Below, in pieces: positions 54,154 to 62,221 of a stretch of DNA of 64,000 bases (position 1 is the first letter of the stretch; each line of letters begins with the position of its first letter). Origin of the DNA: Salegentibacter sp. 24 (lineage in GTDB: Bacteria; Bacteroidota; Bacteroidia; Flavobacteriales; Flavobacteriaceae). The DNA is taken from contig NZ_SNWE01000017.1 of assembly GCF_004362395.1 (NCBI RefSeq), forward strand, positions 26,142 to 90,141, in the 5' to 3' direction. The notes under the pieces are model-generated. The model saw only the letters and a list, made by a program, of their open reading frames with translations, had not been told where the DNA came from and did no database searches. Position numbers and translations under genes: made by a program.

Positions 54154-54768
54154 ATGAAAACAATTGTAAAAACCTTAATGATTATAGTAGCAGTAGGAAC
54201 ATTGGTAAGCTGTAAATCAACATTTAACGCTTCTGAAGCAATGGATGTTCCAGACAATCGAAACGCTGTTTACCAGGAAATTATTTCGAACCCAAACCAA
54301 TTCAATGAATTTATTGATCTGGCACAACAAGACGAAGGGGCAAGAAAACTCATGATGCAAAACCATATGCAAATGATGGAATCTGGCAAAATGAAAGCCA
54401 TGATGCAAAAGAACCCGGGGATGAAAAAAAAGATGAAATCCCACATGGAGAAAATGATGGATGATCCTGAAATGAAAGAAATGATGGGGAAAATGATGAA
54501 GAAGAAAATGAAGGAAAATCCGGAAATGAAAGAAAAAATGATGCATGAGATGATGCATTCCATGGAGAATGATCCTGGATTCAGAAAAAAAATGATGCAG
54601 GGGATGATGAAAAAAATGAAAGAAAACCCGCAAATGATGCAGGAAATGATGGAAAAAATGCATGATGATCCCGAGATGATGGAAAGAATGAAGCAACATA
54701 TGGATAAAAAGAAAGGGGATGATTCCAAAAAAGAAGCCGGAAAACATGAACATAATCCAAAACCATAA
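54154..54768 (+). CDS. Methionine-rich repeat lipoprotein
   Basis: The preferred start at 54154 (MKTIVKTLMIIVAVGTLVSC) gives 204 residues with a lipobox Cys at residue 20. From about residue 75 to 185 the protein is dominated by Met, Lys, Glu and His in imperfect units of 15-20 residues such as ENPEMKEKMMHEMM and DDPEMMERMKQHM. Met clusters bind Cu(I) well, so a periplasmic copper sponge is likely. The C-terminus ends GKHEHNPKP. Mirror-strand open frames here are artefacts of the repeat. It follows the second oxidase by about 70 bases. Confidence 0.8.
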   Translation: MKTIVKTLMIIVAVGTLVSCKSTFNASEAMDVPDNRNAVYQEIISNPNQFNEFIDLAQQDEGARKLMMQNHMQMMESGKMKAMMQKNPGMKKKMKSHMEKMMDDPEMKEMMGKMMKKKMKENPEMKEKMMHEMMHSMENDPGFRKKMMQGMMKKMKENPQMMQEMMEKMHDDPEMMERMKQHMDKKKGDDSKKEAGKHEHNPKP

Positions 54769-54778
54769 TTAGGGGATA

Positions 54779-54970
54779 ATGATGATGTTTTGGTGGATTG
54801 TAATAGGGCTTATTGTCGTGGCAGCAGTCTTTCTGCCCTTAAGTAATTGGTTAGGTAAAAATCAGAGAACAGGCGATAGCCCTATACAAATACTTGAGAA
54901 AAGATACGCAAAGGGAGAAATAAGTAAAGAAGAATTTGAAGAGCAAAAAAATAATCTCAAAAGAAAATGA
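54779..54970 (+). CDS. SHOCT-domain small membrane protein (copy 2)
   Basis: The protein is 63 residues: one membrane helix (MMMFWWIVIGLIVVAAVFLP) and a C-terminal SHOCT motif (ILEKRYAKGEISKEEFEEQK). Copy 1 at 34041-34265 shares KGEISKEEFEE exactly. Three ATG codons in a row leave the exact start uncertain by one or two residues. It is 10 bases from the Met-rich gene and 3 bases from the DUF302 gene. Confidence 0.85.
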   Translation: MMMFWWIVIGLIVVAAVFLPLSNWLGKNQRTGDSPIQILEKRYAKGEISKEEFEEQKNNLKRK

Positions 54971-54973
54971 CTT

Positions 54974-55360
54974 ATGAAATACTATTTTAATAAAACGATA
55001 AAAGGAGATTTTGAGCAGGTAATTGATCAGGTAACCCGGGAACTGGAAAAAGAAGGCTTTGGCGTTTTAACTGAAATTGATGTTACTGGCACTTTAAAGA
55101 AGAAACTGGATGTGGATTTTAGAAACTATCGCATCCTGGGAGCATGTAATGCGCCTTACGCCCATAAGGCATTAGAGGTCGAAGATAAGATTGGCACCAT
55201 GCTGCCTTGTAATGTTATAGTTCAGGAGAAAGAATCGGGCCAAATTGAAATTGCGGCCGTTAACCCTATAGCCTCGATGCAGGCTGTAGAAAATAAAGCT
55301 TTGGGAAAAGTTGCCCAGGAAATAAAAGGGAAACTCGAAAAAATTATTTCAAAATTATAG
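54974..55360 (+). CDS. DUF302 family protein
   Basis: The protein is 128 residues. FEQVIDQVTRELEKEGFGVL, EIDVTGTLKKKLDVDF, YRILGACNAPYAHKAL and LPCNVIVQEKESGQIEIAAV are the family's conserved stretches, including the single Cys in each of two of them. DUF302 proteins are small alpha-beta proteins recurrent in metal and stress loci; they are probably cytosolic, and the activity is unknown. Confidence 0.9.
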   Translation: MKYYFNKTIKGDFEQVIDQVTRELEKEGFGVLTEIDVTGTLKKKLDVDFRNYRILGACNAPYAHKALEVEDKIGTMLPCNVIVQEKESGQIEIAAVNPIASMQAVENKALGKVAQEIKGKLEKIISKL

Positions 55361-55384
55361 TTAGACGTTTTTAAAACTAACCAG

Positions 55385-55552
55385 ATGAAAAATATGAAAT
55401 TTATACTGTTGCTCGTTTTTATTGTAGGAATTAATTTTTCTTTAATGTCCTGTAGGGAAACCACAGAGACAGAGCATGACGATATGGATGATATGGAAAT
55501 GCAGGATGAAGGGATGATGGAAGAAGATGATATGCAAATGGATCACGACTAG
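55385..55552 (+). CDS. Short Met/Asp-rich lipoprotein (in-frame TAG, frame continues to 55585)
   Basis: The reading frame gives 55 residues: a lipoprotein signal (FILLLVFIVGINFSLMSC), then an acidic Met-rich tail (MDDMEMQDEGMMEEDDMQMD) ending HD at a TAG (55550-55552). The same frame continues DMDLEGGHDH to a TAA at 55585, so the last ten residues look like part of the original gene. It may bind Cu(I) by Met and acidic groups. It lies 24 bases after DUF302, in the operon. Confidence 0.6.
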   Translation: MKNMKFILLLVFIVGINFSLMSCRETTETEHDDMDDMEMQDEGMMEEDDMQMDHD

Positions 55553-55610
55553 GATATGGATCTTGAAGGAGGTCACGATCATTAAACAACATATTTGATC
55601 AAAGTTTTTT

Positions 55611-55672
55611 GAAAATGGAGGGATTTTGTCTTAATATTAATTAGTTGAAAACTTCGATTCCTCTCCATTTTC
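55611..55672. terminator. Long-armed hairpin (possible terminator or structured spacer)
   Basis: GAAAATGGAG pairs perfectly with CTCCATTTTC across a 42-base AT-rich loop; TTTCC follows on the plus strand. The loop shares the stretch AATTAGTT with the loop of element B. It stands between the short lipoprotein gene and the DUF2231 gene. Confidence 0.45.
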
Positions 55673-55722
55673 TTTCCTACTTGCTTTATGACATATTTCT
55701 AATAACCAAAAAAAGATAACAG

Positions 55723-56412
55723 ATGAAAAATTTTTTTCTCATATGCCTGGTTTCTTTGGTGCCAATTATGGTACAGGCTCAGGAAAATCATGAAAGCCAC
55801 GAACACCCTTCAAACACTGAAGAACGAAATATTGAAAAGGATTCAATTCCTGCTCAAGATTTGGAGTCTAAAGAAACCAATGAAGAAAATTTAGAACAGC
55901 ACAAGAATGAAGTGAAAGCCGGGTTGGACGAATTTCCAAACCTGCATCCTTTGGTTGTTCATTTTCCTATTGTCCTACTCATTTTTGGGGTAATTTTACA
56001 ACTTATCCAAATTTTTATATTAAAACCTAATATGGATTGGGTGATTTTGCTTATGGTGGGTGTTGGCTTTATGGGAGCTTATATTGCCGGGGTATATGCC
56101 CATCCTCATACACATGATTTAACTGAAACAGCCAAAAGTGTGCTGGAACAACACGATAAATTTGCTGAATGGACTATCTATTCCAGTGCCATCGCGGCTA
56201 CTTTAAAATTGGTGAGCGTGTTTTTACTTAAACAGAACCGCCTTTTTGAAATTTTAGTTTTTCTGGTGCTGGCTTTTTCAGCTTATTCAGTTTCAGAAGC
56301 TGGGCACTATGGCTCGCAATTAGTTTACCTTGAAGGCGTAGGACCACAGGGCAACTACCTGGAACCTGAAAAAACAAATGAGAATAGCAAAGACGAAGGA
56401 CATTCGCATTAA
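55723..56412 (+). CDS. DUF2231-like membrane protein
   Basis: The protein is 229 residues. A signal peptide (MKNFFLICLVSLVPIMVQAQ) is followed by a His/Glu-rich linker and four hydrophobic segments. FPNLHPLVVHFPIVLLIFGV is the DUF2231 signature (HP..VHFPI). VYAHPHTHDL and a His-rich tail (DEGHSH) could bind metal. DUF2231 proteins often occur with haem or copper membrane systems. It is 9 bases before the glutamate-synthase-like gene. Confidence 0.8.
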   Translation: MKNFFLICLVSLVPIMVQAQENHESHEHPSNTEERNIEKDSIPAQDLESKETNEENLEQHKNEVKAGLDEFPNLHPLVVHFPIVLLIFGVILQLIQIFILKPNMDWVILLMVGVGFMGAYIAGVYAHPHTHDLTETAKSVLEQHDKFAEWTIYSSAIAATLKLVSVFLLKQNRLFEILVFLVLAFSAYSVSEAGHYGSQLVYLEGVGPQGNYLEPEKTNENSKDEGHSH

Positions 56413-56421
56413 ATTGCATTT

Positions 56422-57918
56422 ATGAGAAATTCTTTTTTAATAGGTTCTTTAGTGTCCGTGGTAGTGCTCACAATCCTTATATTGTGGCAGCCGAATTTAT
56501 GGTGGGTAGCGGTTTTACTGCTTCCTGTTTATATTTTGGGCTTTAAAGATTATTTTCAAAAAGCGGACAACATACAGCGTAATTATCCTTTATTTGGTAG
56601 GCTTACCAATCTTTTAGAAGAACAACGCCACGTTTTGCAAGAAGCTTTGTTCCTTAATCGCACCGAGGGTATGCCCTTCAACTGGATCCAGAAAGAAATC
56701 GTTTATAAGCGGGCCGCAAACGCAAACAAGAATCAGCCCTTTGGCACCCAGTTATCTTATGAGAGTGTTGGCCGAGAACGGTTTTTGCATTCTACATTTC
56801 CGTCAAAGGAATTCCGGGATAATTTTCGTATTAATATTGGAGGCCCAAATTGTACTAAACCCTACAGCTCAAGTATTTTAAATCTCGGGGCGATGAGTTA
56901 TGGCTCTATAAGTAAAAATGCAACTTTGGCATTAAATGCTGGGGCTAAAATTGCAAATTTTGCACAAAATACAGGAGAGGGAGGTTTAACCCCATATCAC
57001 AGGAAATACAAAGCTGATTTAATTTTTCAATTTGGCACGGGTTACTTTGGTTGCAGGAATAAGGAAGGGGATTTTGATGCTAAAAAATTTAAAAAAATAG
57101 CTGAAGATAAACTCGTGAAAATGATAGAAATTAAAATCTCACAAGGAGCTAAGCCAGGTTTTGGTGCTATACTTCCTGCCAGTAAAAATACCAGGGAGAT
57201 TTCAGAATATAGGGATATTGAAGCACATACAGAGATTCATTCCCCGGCGCACCACAGTGCTTTCAGTAACCCTAACGAGTTGCTTAAATTTATCAAAGAA
57301 TTACGTGATCTTTCCTCTGGAAAACCTATAGGGATTAAACTCTGTATTGGTTTAAAACAGGAATTTGATGAGATGATTAAAATATTTTCAAAAAATAAAG
57401 AAAATAATTTTCCAGATTTTATTGCGGTAGATGGAGCAGAAGGTGGTTCTGGGGCTGCAAGCATGGATGGATTACATTGGGGCGGAACACCTTTAATTGA
57501 GGCGCTTCACTTTGTAGATATAACTCTAAAAAAATATAAGCTACGTAAGCATATTAAAATTATAGCTGCGGGAAAAATAATTTCTTCTTTCGATGTTTAT
57601 AAAACTTTGGCCGTTGGAGCCGATGCTTGTTACAGTGCTAGGGGCATGATGTTTGCCCTGGGTTGTGTCCAGTCTTTAAAATGCAATTTAAATACCTGCC
57701 CCACCGGTATTACCACTATGGATACAAAGCGGGTAAAAGCTTTGGTAGTTGAGGATAAAAAATACAAAGTGGCTAATTATCATAAAAACACCATTCAGGG
57801 TTTGAAGGAATTGTTACTATCAATGGGTATCTCAGATAGAAATGGAATAAATAAAACAAATATTGTAAGAAAAATTAGTGAGACGGATATTAAATCCTAT
57901 AGTGAACTGTATAAATGA
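56422..57918 (+). CDS. FMN-binding glutamate-synthase-family protein
   Basis: The protein is 498 residues. Two N-terminal membrane segments precede the FMN-binding barrel of the GltB central/synthase domain: LGAMSYGSISKNATLALNAG, FAQNTGEGGLTPYH, VDGAEGGSGAASMDGLHWGG and an iron-sulfur-type Cys motif in LKCNLNTCPTGITTMD. It lacks the glutamine amidotransferase domain and the GltD subunit, so it is not a complete glutamate synthase. This membrane-anchored form could be a flavin oxidoreductase acting on an unknown substrate. Finding it in a copper operon is unusual. Confidence 0.88.
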   Translation: MRNSFLIGSLVSVVVLTILILWQPNLWWVAVLLLPVYILGFKDYFQKADNIQRNYPLFGRLTNLLEEQRHVLQEALFLNRTEGMPFNWIQKEIVYKRAANANKNQPFGTQLSYESVGRERFLHSTFPSKEFRDNFRINIGGPNCTKPYSSSILNLGAMSYGSISKNATLALNAGAKIANFAQNTGEGGLTPYHRKYKADLIFQFGTGYFGCRNKEGDFDAKKFKKIAEDKLVKMIEIKISQGAKPGFGAILPASKNTREISEYRDIEAHTEIHSPAHHSAFSNPNELLKFIKELRDLSSGKPIGIKLCIGLKQEFDEMIKIFSKNKENNFPDFIAVDGAEGGSGAASMDGLHWGGTPLIEALHFVDITLKKYKLRKHIKIIAAGKIISSFDVYKTLAVGADACYSARGMMFALGCVQSLKCNLNTCPTGITTMDTKRVKALVVEDKKYKVANYHKNTIQGLKELLLSMGISDRNGINKTNIVRKISETDIKSYSELYK

Positions 57919-58020
57919 TCTTTAACGACTAAAAGAAAATTTGTAATTGATTAATGTAGGTGAACGCAAACGAAATCGCAGACGTAAAAAGAATAATCTA
58001 ATATATAAAGGTTAATTAGA

Positions 58021-58734
58021 ATGGTGAAGAGAAAAACAGCTATGAAAATTCGTAAAGGCCATCGATACCTGGGAATCTTTATAGGAATTCAGTTTTTGAT
58101 ATGGACCATTAGCGGGATGTATTTCAGCTGGACTGATATTGATGAAATTCACGGAGATCAATTTAAAAAATTACCACCCGAGAACTCAAATTTTGAAAAT
58201 CTCGCCGGCATTTCCACGCTCATTCCGGAAATGAAAATTCATAGTATTAGTTTAAAAGAAGTTTCTGGCGAGCCTTACTATTTTGTAAATAATGAAAAAC
58301 TGGTACACGCACAAGATGGCAAAGTTATCGATGAAATTTCAGAAGAAGATGCCAGGAATATCGCGCAACGGTATGTAAAAGATGATTTTGAAATAATTTC
58401 AGTAGAAAAAATCAACGAAGTCGGGGATCATCATGAATACCGTAGTGGATCTTTTCCGGCTTATGTTATTAATTATGCCCAACCTAAAAACCTAAAAGCT
58501 TATGTGGGTGCTACCGATGCAAGTTTTAAAACGGTGCGTTATCGCGACTGGCGTTGGTTCGATTTTCTGTGGATGACCCATACTATGGATTACGAAGGAA
58601 GGGACGATTTTAATAACCTTGTACTACGTATTTTTTCTCTTATGGGCCTCATTACTGTCTTGAGCGGTTTTTTACTCTGGTATATTTCATCACCATTGGT
58701 AAGAAAATTTCAAAAAAAAATCAAACAAACCTAA
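58021..58734 (+). CDS. PepSY domain membrane protein
   Basis: The protein is 237 residues from 58021; an ATG at 58042 (MKIRKGHRYLGIFIG) is an equally good start. The N-terminal helix reads RYLGIFIGIQFLIWTISGMY; the C-terminal helix is about 205-225. The periplasmic middle includes FDFLWMTHTMDYEGRDDF, which is shared by PepSY-associated membrane proteins. These occur with ferric or cupric reductase-like systems. Substrate unknown. It follows the FMN enzyme gene by about 100 bases. Confidence 0.85.
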   Translation: MVKRKTAMKIRKGHRYLGIFIGIQFLIWTISGMYFSWTDIDEIHGDQFKKLPPENSNFENLAGISTLIPEMKIHSISLKEVSGEPYYFVNNEKLVHAQDGKVIDEISEEDARNIAQRYVKDDFEIISVEKINEVGDHHEYRSGSFPAYVINYAQPKNLKAYVGATDASFKTVRYRDWRWFDFLWMTHTMDYEGRDDFNNLVLRIFSLMGLITVLSGFLLWYISSPLVRKFQKKIKQT

Positions 58735-58765
58735 TTTTGAACATTAATAACGATAAAATCGGAAA

Positions 58766-59338
58766 ATGAAAAAAATATTTAGAAGCATAACAGTTTTAAG
58801 TCTCATTGCTGGAAGTTTAGCGATATTTTCTTGTAAAAATGACGGAAACACAAAGGATGCCCCAAAGCCAATGCAAAATGAAATGCACCAGCCAAACATT
58901 GATGAAAATGCTGAAGCAAAAGGCTATGAGGATGAAGGATTGCAAGCTGAATTTAAGGATAAAAAAACCTCTGATGTCTATAACCTCTATATAGATATTA
59001 AAGATGCGTTTGTAAATACCAATTCCCAAGCCGCTAGTGAAAAAGCAGCAGAACTTGCAAAAACCGCAGCCAATAAGAAAGGTATAGTGGCTATGGCAAA
59101 TGAAATTGCAGAAAACGGTAATATAAATAAGTAGCGGGAAGCTTTTTCTAAACTTACAGAAGCTATGGAACCTGTTTTAAGGAATGCATTAGCCTCTGGA
59201 GAAATCTATAAGCAATACTGCCCCATGGCTTTTGAAGGAAAAGGAGACTATTGGTATTCAAATTCAAAAGATATTTTTAACCCATATTACGGAAATAAAA
59301 TGTTAAAATGTGGCAGAGTTGAAGAAACAATTAAATAA
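58766..59338 (+). pseudogene. DUF3347 lipoprotein (copy 5) interrupted by an in-frame TAG
   Basis: The frame opens MKKIFRSITVLSLIAGSLAI with a lipobox-like IFSCKND, reaches NINK, then TAG at 59132-59134, and continues without shift through REAFSKLTEAMEPV, YCPMAFEGKGDYWYSNS and NPYYGNKMLKCGRVEETIK to a TAA. The paralogue at 47341 has EKQRELF at this point, so TAG probably arose from a CAG Gln codon by one C-to-T change. Everything else is intact, so the loss is recent or the codon is read through. Confidence 0.85.
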
Positions 59339-59394
59339 GCTGTAAGAATAATTTGCTTGGTTTTCGGGCCTTGCAGGTTGCTCAAAAGTTTTGA

Positions 59395-59961
59395 ATGAAA
59401 GTAAAAAAATTGTACATAAAAAATGTGGTGTGCCAAAGGTGCATTATGGCCGTAAAGGAAATTTTTAATAATTTGAATATTCCTTTTTCCGCGGTAAACC
59501 TTGGTGAGGCAATTTTAGAAAGAAAGCTTTCTGCTGTTGAGAAAGAGAAACTACAAACAGAATTTGAAAAATTAGGGTTCGATATCATTGAAAACCGTAA
59601 TGAAAAATTAATTAACAAGATAAAATCTTTAATTATTAAAGAGGTTTATTCAGAAGGCACTTCAAACGATAAACTATCAACTATGCTTAATTCACACCTG
59701 CACCTTAATTATGGCCATATAACCCACATCTTTACAGATAGAGAGGGACAGAGTATTCAGCAGTTTTACAACTCGGTTCGAATTGAACGCGTAAAAGAGC
59801 TTTTAAATTACGATGATTGGAGTATCGTGATGATTGCAGATAATCTTGGGTATTCTTCAGCCGCCTATCTTTCAACTTCATTTAAAAAAGCAACGGGACT
59901 TTCCCCTTCAGGTTACAGGAAGTTACAAGTAAAAGACCGGAAAAGCCTTGATATGATCTAA
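59395..59961 (+). CDS. HMA-like/AraC fusion regulator (copy 3)
   Basis: The protein is 188 residues. The N-terminal domain has KLYIKNVVCQRCIMAVKEIF (Cys at about 13 and 16); the C-terminal AraC domain has VRIERVKELLNYDDWSIVMI and YSSAAYLSTSFKKATGLSPS. It differs more from copies 1 and 2 than they do from each other. It follows a DUF3347 gene (copy 5), again placing regulator and DUF3347 side by side. The predicted role is metal-responsive transcription control. Confidence 0.85.
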   Translation: MKVKKLYIKNVVCQRCIMAVKEIFNNLNIPFSAVNLGEAILERKLSAVEKEKLQTEFEKLGFDIIENRNEKLINKIKSLIIKEVYSEGTSNDKLSTMLNSHLHLNYGHITHIFTDREGQSIQQFYNSVRIERVKELLNYDDWSIVMIADNLGYSSAAYLSTSFKKATGLSPSGYRKLQVKDRKSLDMI

Positions 59962-60038
59962 GTTTTCCTTGGTATGGAAGTTTAACCAGGTTAGCTGCTC
60001 AAGAGACTACTTAGGTCAAATAAACTAAAGCATACAAT

Positions 60039-61046
60039 ATGAACATTCTTTCAATTCTAGGCATACTTATTTATCTATTAATTGTGTTAGATGTTATTCA
60101 AACAACTCTTTCCTTACAGGGTGGGGGGTGGTTGACCAGCCGGTTTTCCCATTTTTTCTGGAAAGGATTTTTAAATATTTCTGGCAAAGACGGAAGTTCA
60201 AAATTTTTGAGTCATGCAGGTTATATCCTGCTTATTGCAATTGTAATAATTTGGGTCTTTGCCCTGTGGAGTAGTATGGTTTTGATCTTATATTCCAATC
60301 CTGGATCAATAATTCAAAGTTCCACCAAGACCACTGCAGGATTATTGGAGGTAATATATTATAGCGGTTTTACCCTCTCCACCCTGGGCGTTGGTGATTT
60401 TATAGCTGCAGGAAATTATTGGAGGCTACTAACCACTATTTATTCCTTTACAGGTCTTATTCTTCTTACTATGTCGGTAACTTATTTTATTCCCGTTCTT
60501 TCAGCAGTTATAGACCAACAAAAATTGGGGATAAAACTTAGTACCTTAGGAAGCACACCGCAAGAAATTGTACTTAATTCCTGGAATAAAAAAGACTTTT
60601 CAAGACTGACGAATAAAATTGATGATATATCCGACTCTATTATTAAATACAGCCAGCATCATAGAACATATCCGGTTATTCATTATTTCCACAACCCAAA
60701 TCAAAGTAACAATGTAGTTTTGCAACTGGCGCGCCTATACGAGGCATTAGTTATCCTTACCCATAAAATAAAAAAGGAAAAACAGCCCCCCTTAGAAGAT
60801 ATTCGGCCTTTGATTGTAGCTTTTGAAAATTATTTTAAAATTATATCTGAAGTTACCCATATCAATATTAAAGAAAAAAATACTGCAAAAATTTCGGTTG
60901 CAATTTTGCAGGAACACGGCTTGGTGTCTACCACTATAGAACAAAAAGATATAGAAGAAAAATTTATGAAAAAACGTAGATTTTTCAAGACCTTATTATT
61001 GCAGGATGGCTGGAAATGGACACAATTAGAAGAAAAAAAGCCTTAA
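60039..61046 (+). CDS. Two-TM potassium channel family protein
   Basis: The protein is 335 residues. Several hydrophobic segments in the first 170 residues include a pore loop and filter SGFTLSTLGVGDFIAAGNYW, where TLGVGD stands for the usual TVGYGD. The following helix is ILLTMSVTYFIPVLSAVI. The C-terminal half is cytosolic and mostly helical, without an obvious RCK domain. The filter suits potassium or a less selective cation. Gene position next to copper-storage genes does not explain its job. Confidence 0.8.
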   Translation: MNILSILGILIYLLIVLDVIQTTLSLQGGGWLTSRFSHFFWKGFLNISGKDGSSKFLSHAGYILLIAIVIIWVFALWSSMVLILYSNPGSIIQSSTKTTAGLLEVIYYSGFTLSTLGVGDFIAAGNYWRLLTTIYSFTGLILLTMSVTYFIPVLSAVIDQQKLGIKLSTLGSTPQEIVLNSWNKKDFSRLTNKIDDISDSIIKYSQHHRTYPVIHYFHNPNQSNNVVLQLARLYEALVILTHKIKKEKQPPLEDIRPLIVAFENYFKIISEVTHINIKEKNTAKISVAILQEHGLVSTTIEQKDIEEKFMKKRRFFKTLLLQDGWKWTQLEEKKP

Positions 61047-61159
61047 AATTTTAAGGACTTTGTTAAATACCTTTAAAATTGAAAGATCTTAGCATAATTT
61101 TAAAACCCACTTTGGTTTTTAGTTTATAATTTCGACATAAACCATTAAAAATCAATATT

Positions 61160-61480
61160 ATGAGAAATGAAAAATTAATTAATGCACTTGGAAATTGTAT
61201 TAACCATTGCAATTATTGTGCTGATGCCTGTCTTGATGAAGACAATGTAAAGATGATGAAAGATTGCATTAGAATTGACAGGGTATGTGCTGAAGCCTGT
61301 GCTGCTTTAAATCAAATTTTAGCCACGAGTTATAGCGATGTGAATGCCCTGGTTGAATATTGTAAAAAGGTATGTCAGGATTGTGCAGATGAATGCGATA
61401 AGCATGATCATCAACACTGCAAGGATTGTGCGCAGGCTTGTAGAGAATGTGTAGAAGCTTGTGAAGCTTATCTGGCTTAA
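61160..61480 (+). CDS. Four-helix-bundle copper-storage protein (Csp-like, 16 Cys)
   Basis: The protein is 106 residues with 16 cysteines, nearly all in helical spacing such as CINHCNYCADAC, CAEACAAL, CKKVCQDCADEC and CKDCAQACRECVEACEAYL. This is the hallmark of Csp-type four-helix bundles (DUF326), whose core Cys residues hold many Cu(I) ions. No signal peptide is present, so it should be cytosolic like Csp3. A terminator follows directly, so the gene is probably monocistronic. Confidence 0.93.
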   Translation: MRNEKLINALGNCINHCNYCADACLDEDNVKMMKDCIRIDRVCAEACAALNQILATSYSDVNALVEYCKKVCQDCADECDKHDHQHCKDCAQACRECVEACEAYLA

Positions 61481-61491
61481 TTGTAACTGGG

Positions 61492-61516
61492 ACCCGGTTT
61501 AGGCCGGGTTTTTATT
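61492..61516 (+). terminator. Intrinsic terminator after the copper-storage gene
   Basis: ACCCGG and CCGGGT form a six-base-pair stem with loop TTTAGG, followed by TTTTATTT. It starts 12 bases after the stop codon. Confidence 0.75.
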
Positions 61517-61815
61517 TACGATTTAGCAGGCTATGTTAGTTTTTGAACCTATTTGAAAACTACCTCAATGTTTTTGAGGTCGCAACTGGTCAATTGCCAG
61601 TTTGATGCTCTTAATCTATAATATTTTGTGCTTTCGCAGTCCTTAAAAACTACTCTTTCCTTTCACTTTCATATATGCGTTTAAAGTAATTTCAGGGCGG
61701 TTTTTTGCCTGAGGTTACTTAATAAAATTAGGACGATCATATCTTTTGATTCTTAGCTAATTATAAGAAATAACTCTTAACTGGACAATTTTACCAATCA
61801 TATAAATATAATATA
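61517..61815. other. Non-coding spacer with several small hairpins
   Basis: About 300 bases without an open frame. Small dyads are visible (CCTCAAT...TTGAGG, AACTGG...CCAGTT, TCAGG...CCTGA). They could belong to an untranslated leader or a small RNA; nothing was recognised. Confidence 0.35.
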
Positions 61816-61980
61816 ATGAGTGCAAATAGAAGAGATAGAAGAAAAAATAAAAACCGGAAAAAGACAAAATACAAGAAAGATACTATTTCTAAAAAAGATA
61901 AAATTTATGGTATTCTTGCTTTGGTTATTTTATTTTTCGCAGCCTTATTTGCTGCCATTTCTTTTGCTTTTATGGCTTAG
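61816..61980 (+). CDS. Small basic single-helix membrane protein
   Basis: The open frame of 54 residues begins MSANRRDRRKNKNRKKTKYK, followed by one hydrophobic helix (ILALVILFFAALFAAISFAF). Charge pattern and length suit a small membrane-anchored protein with a cytosolic, possibly nucleic-acid- or lipid-binding, basic arm. I do not recognise a family. Confidence 0.5.
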   Translation: MSANRRDRRKNKNRKKTKYKKDTISKKDKIYGILALVILFFAALFAAISFAFMA

Positions 61981-62137
61981 AGTATATATTTAAAACCTAA
62001 ATTATGATTAATACTCTTTATCGAGTTATCAATTTAAGTTCCATTTTAAATGACCAGAATAATGCGGGTACTTCTAAATAATTTAAGATGTTTGGGCCTA
62101 ATGAATTTACCTTAAAGACATATTTATATTATATTAT

Positions 62138-62185
62138 GCCACTAATCCACGAATACTTTCTACAATTTATTGGTGGATTCGTGGC
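62138..62185. repeat. 13-bp-armed inverted repeat
   Basis: GCCACTAATCCAC and GTGGATTCGTGGC pair at 12 of 13 positions around a 22-base loop. It resembles intergenic repeats with CGTGGATTCGTGG-type arms that I associate with Bacteroidetes genomes. It lies 37 bases before the decayed regulator gene. Confidence 0.5.
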
Positions 62186-62221
62186 TCCTTTGCGCATTTT
62201 TGGGCAGACTAAGAATATTCT

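Noticed and set aside
54217..54753. Long minus-strand open frames rich in His/Phe or Ile/Ser opposite the Met-rich gene
   Set aside because: They are mirror artefacts of repeated ATG/AAA codons in the real gene; no start context or family resemblance.
56422..57918. Calling the FMN enzyme a complete glutamate synthase
   Set aside because: No amidotransferase domain and no small-subunit gene nearby; membrane segments point to another role.
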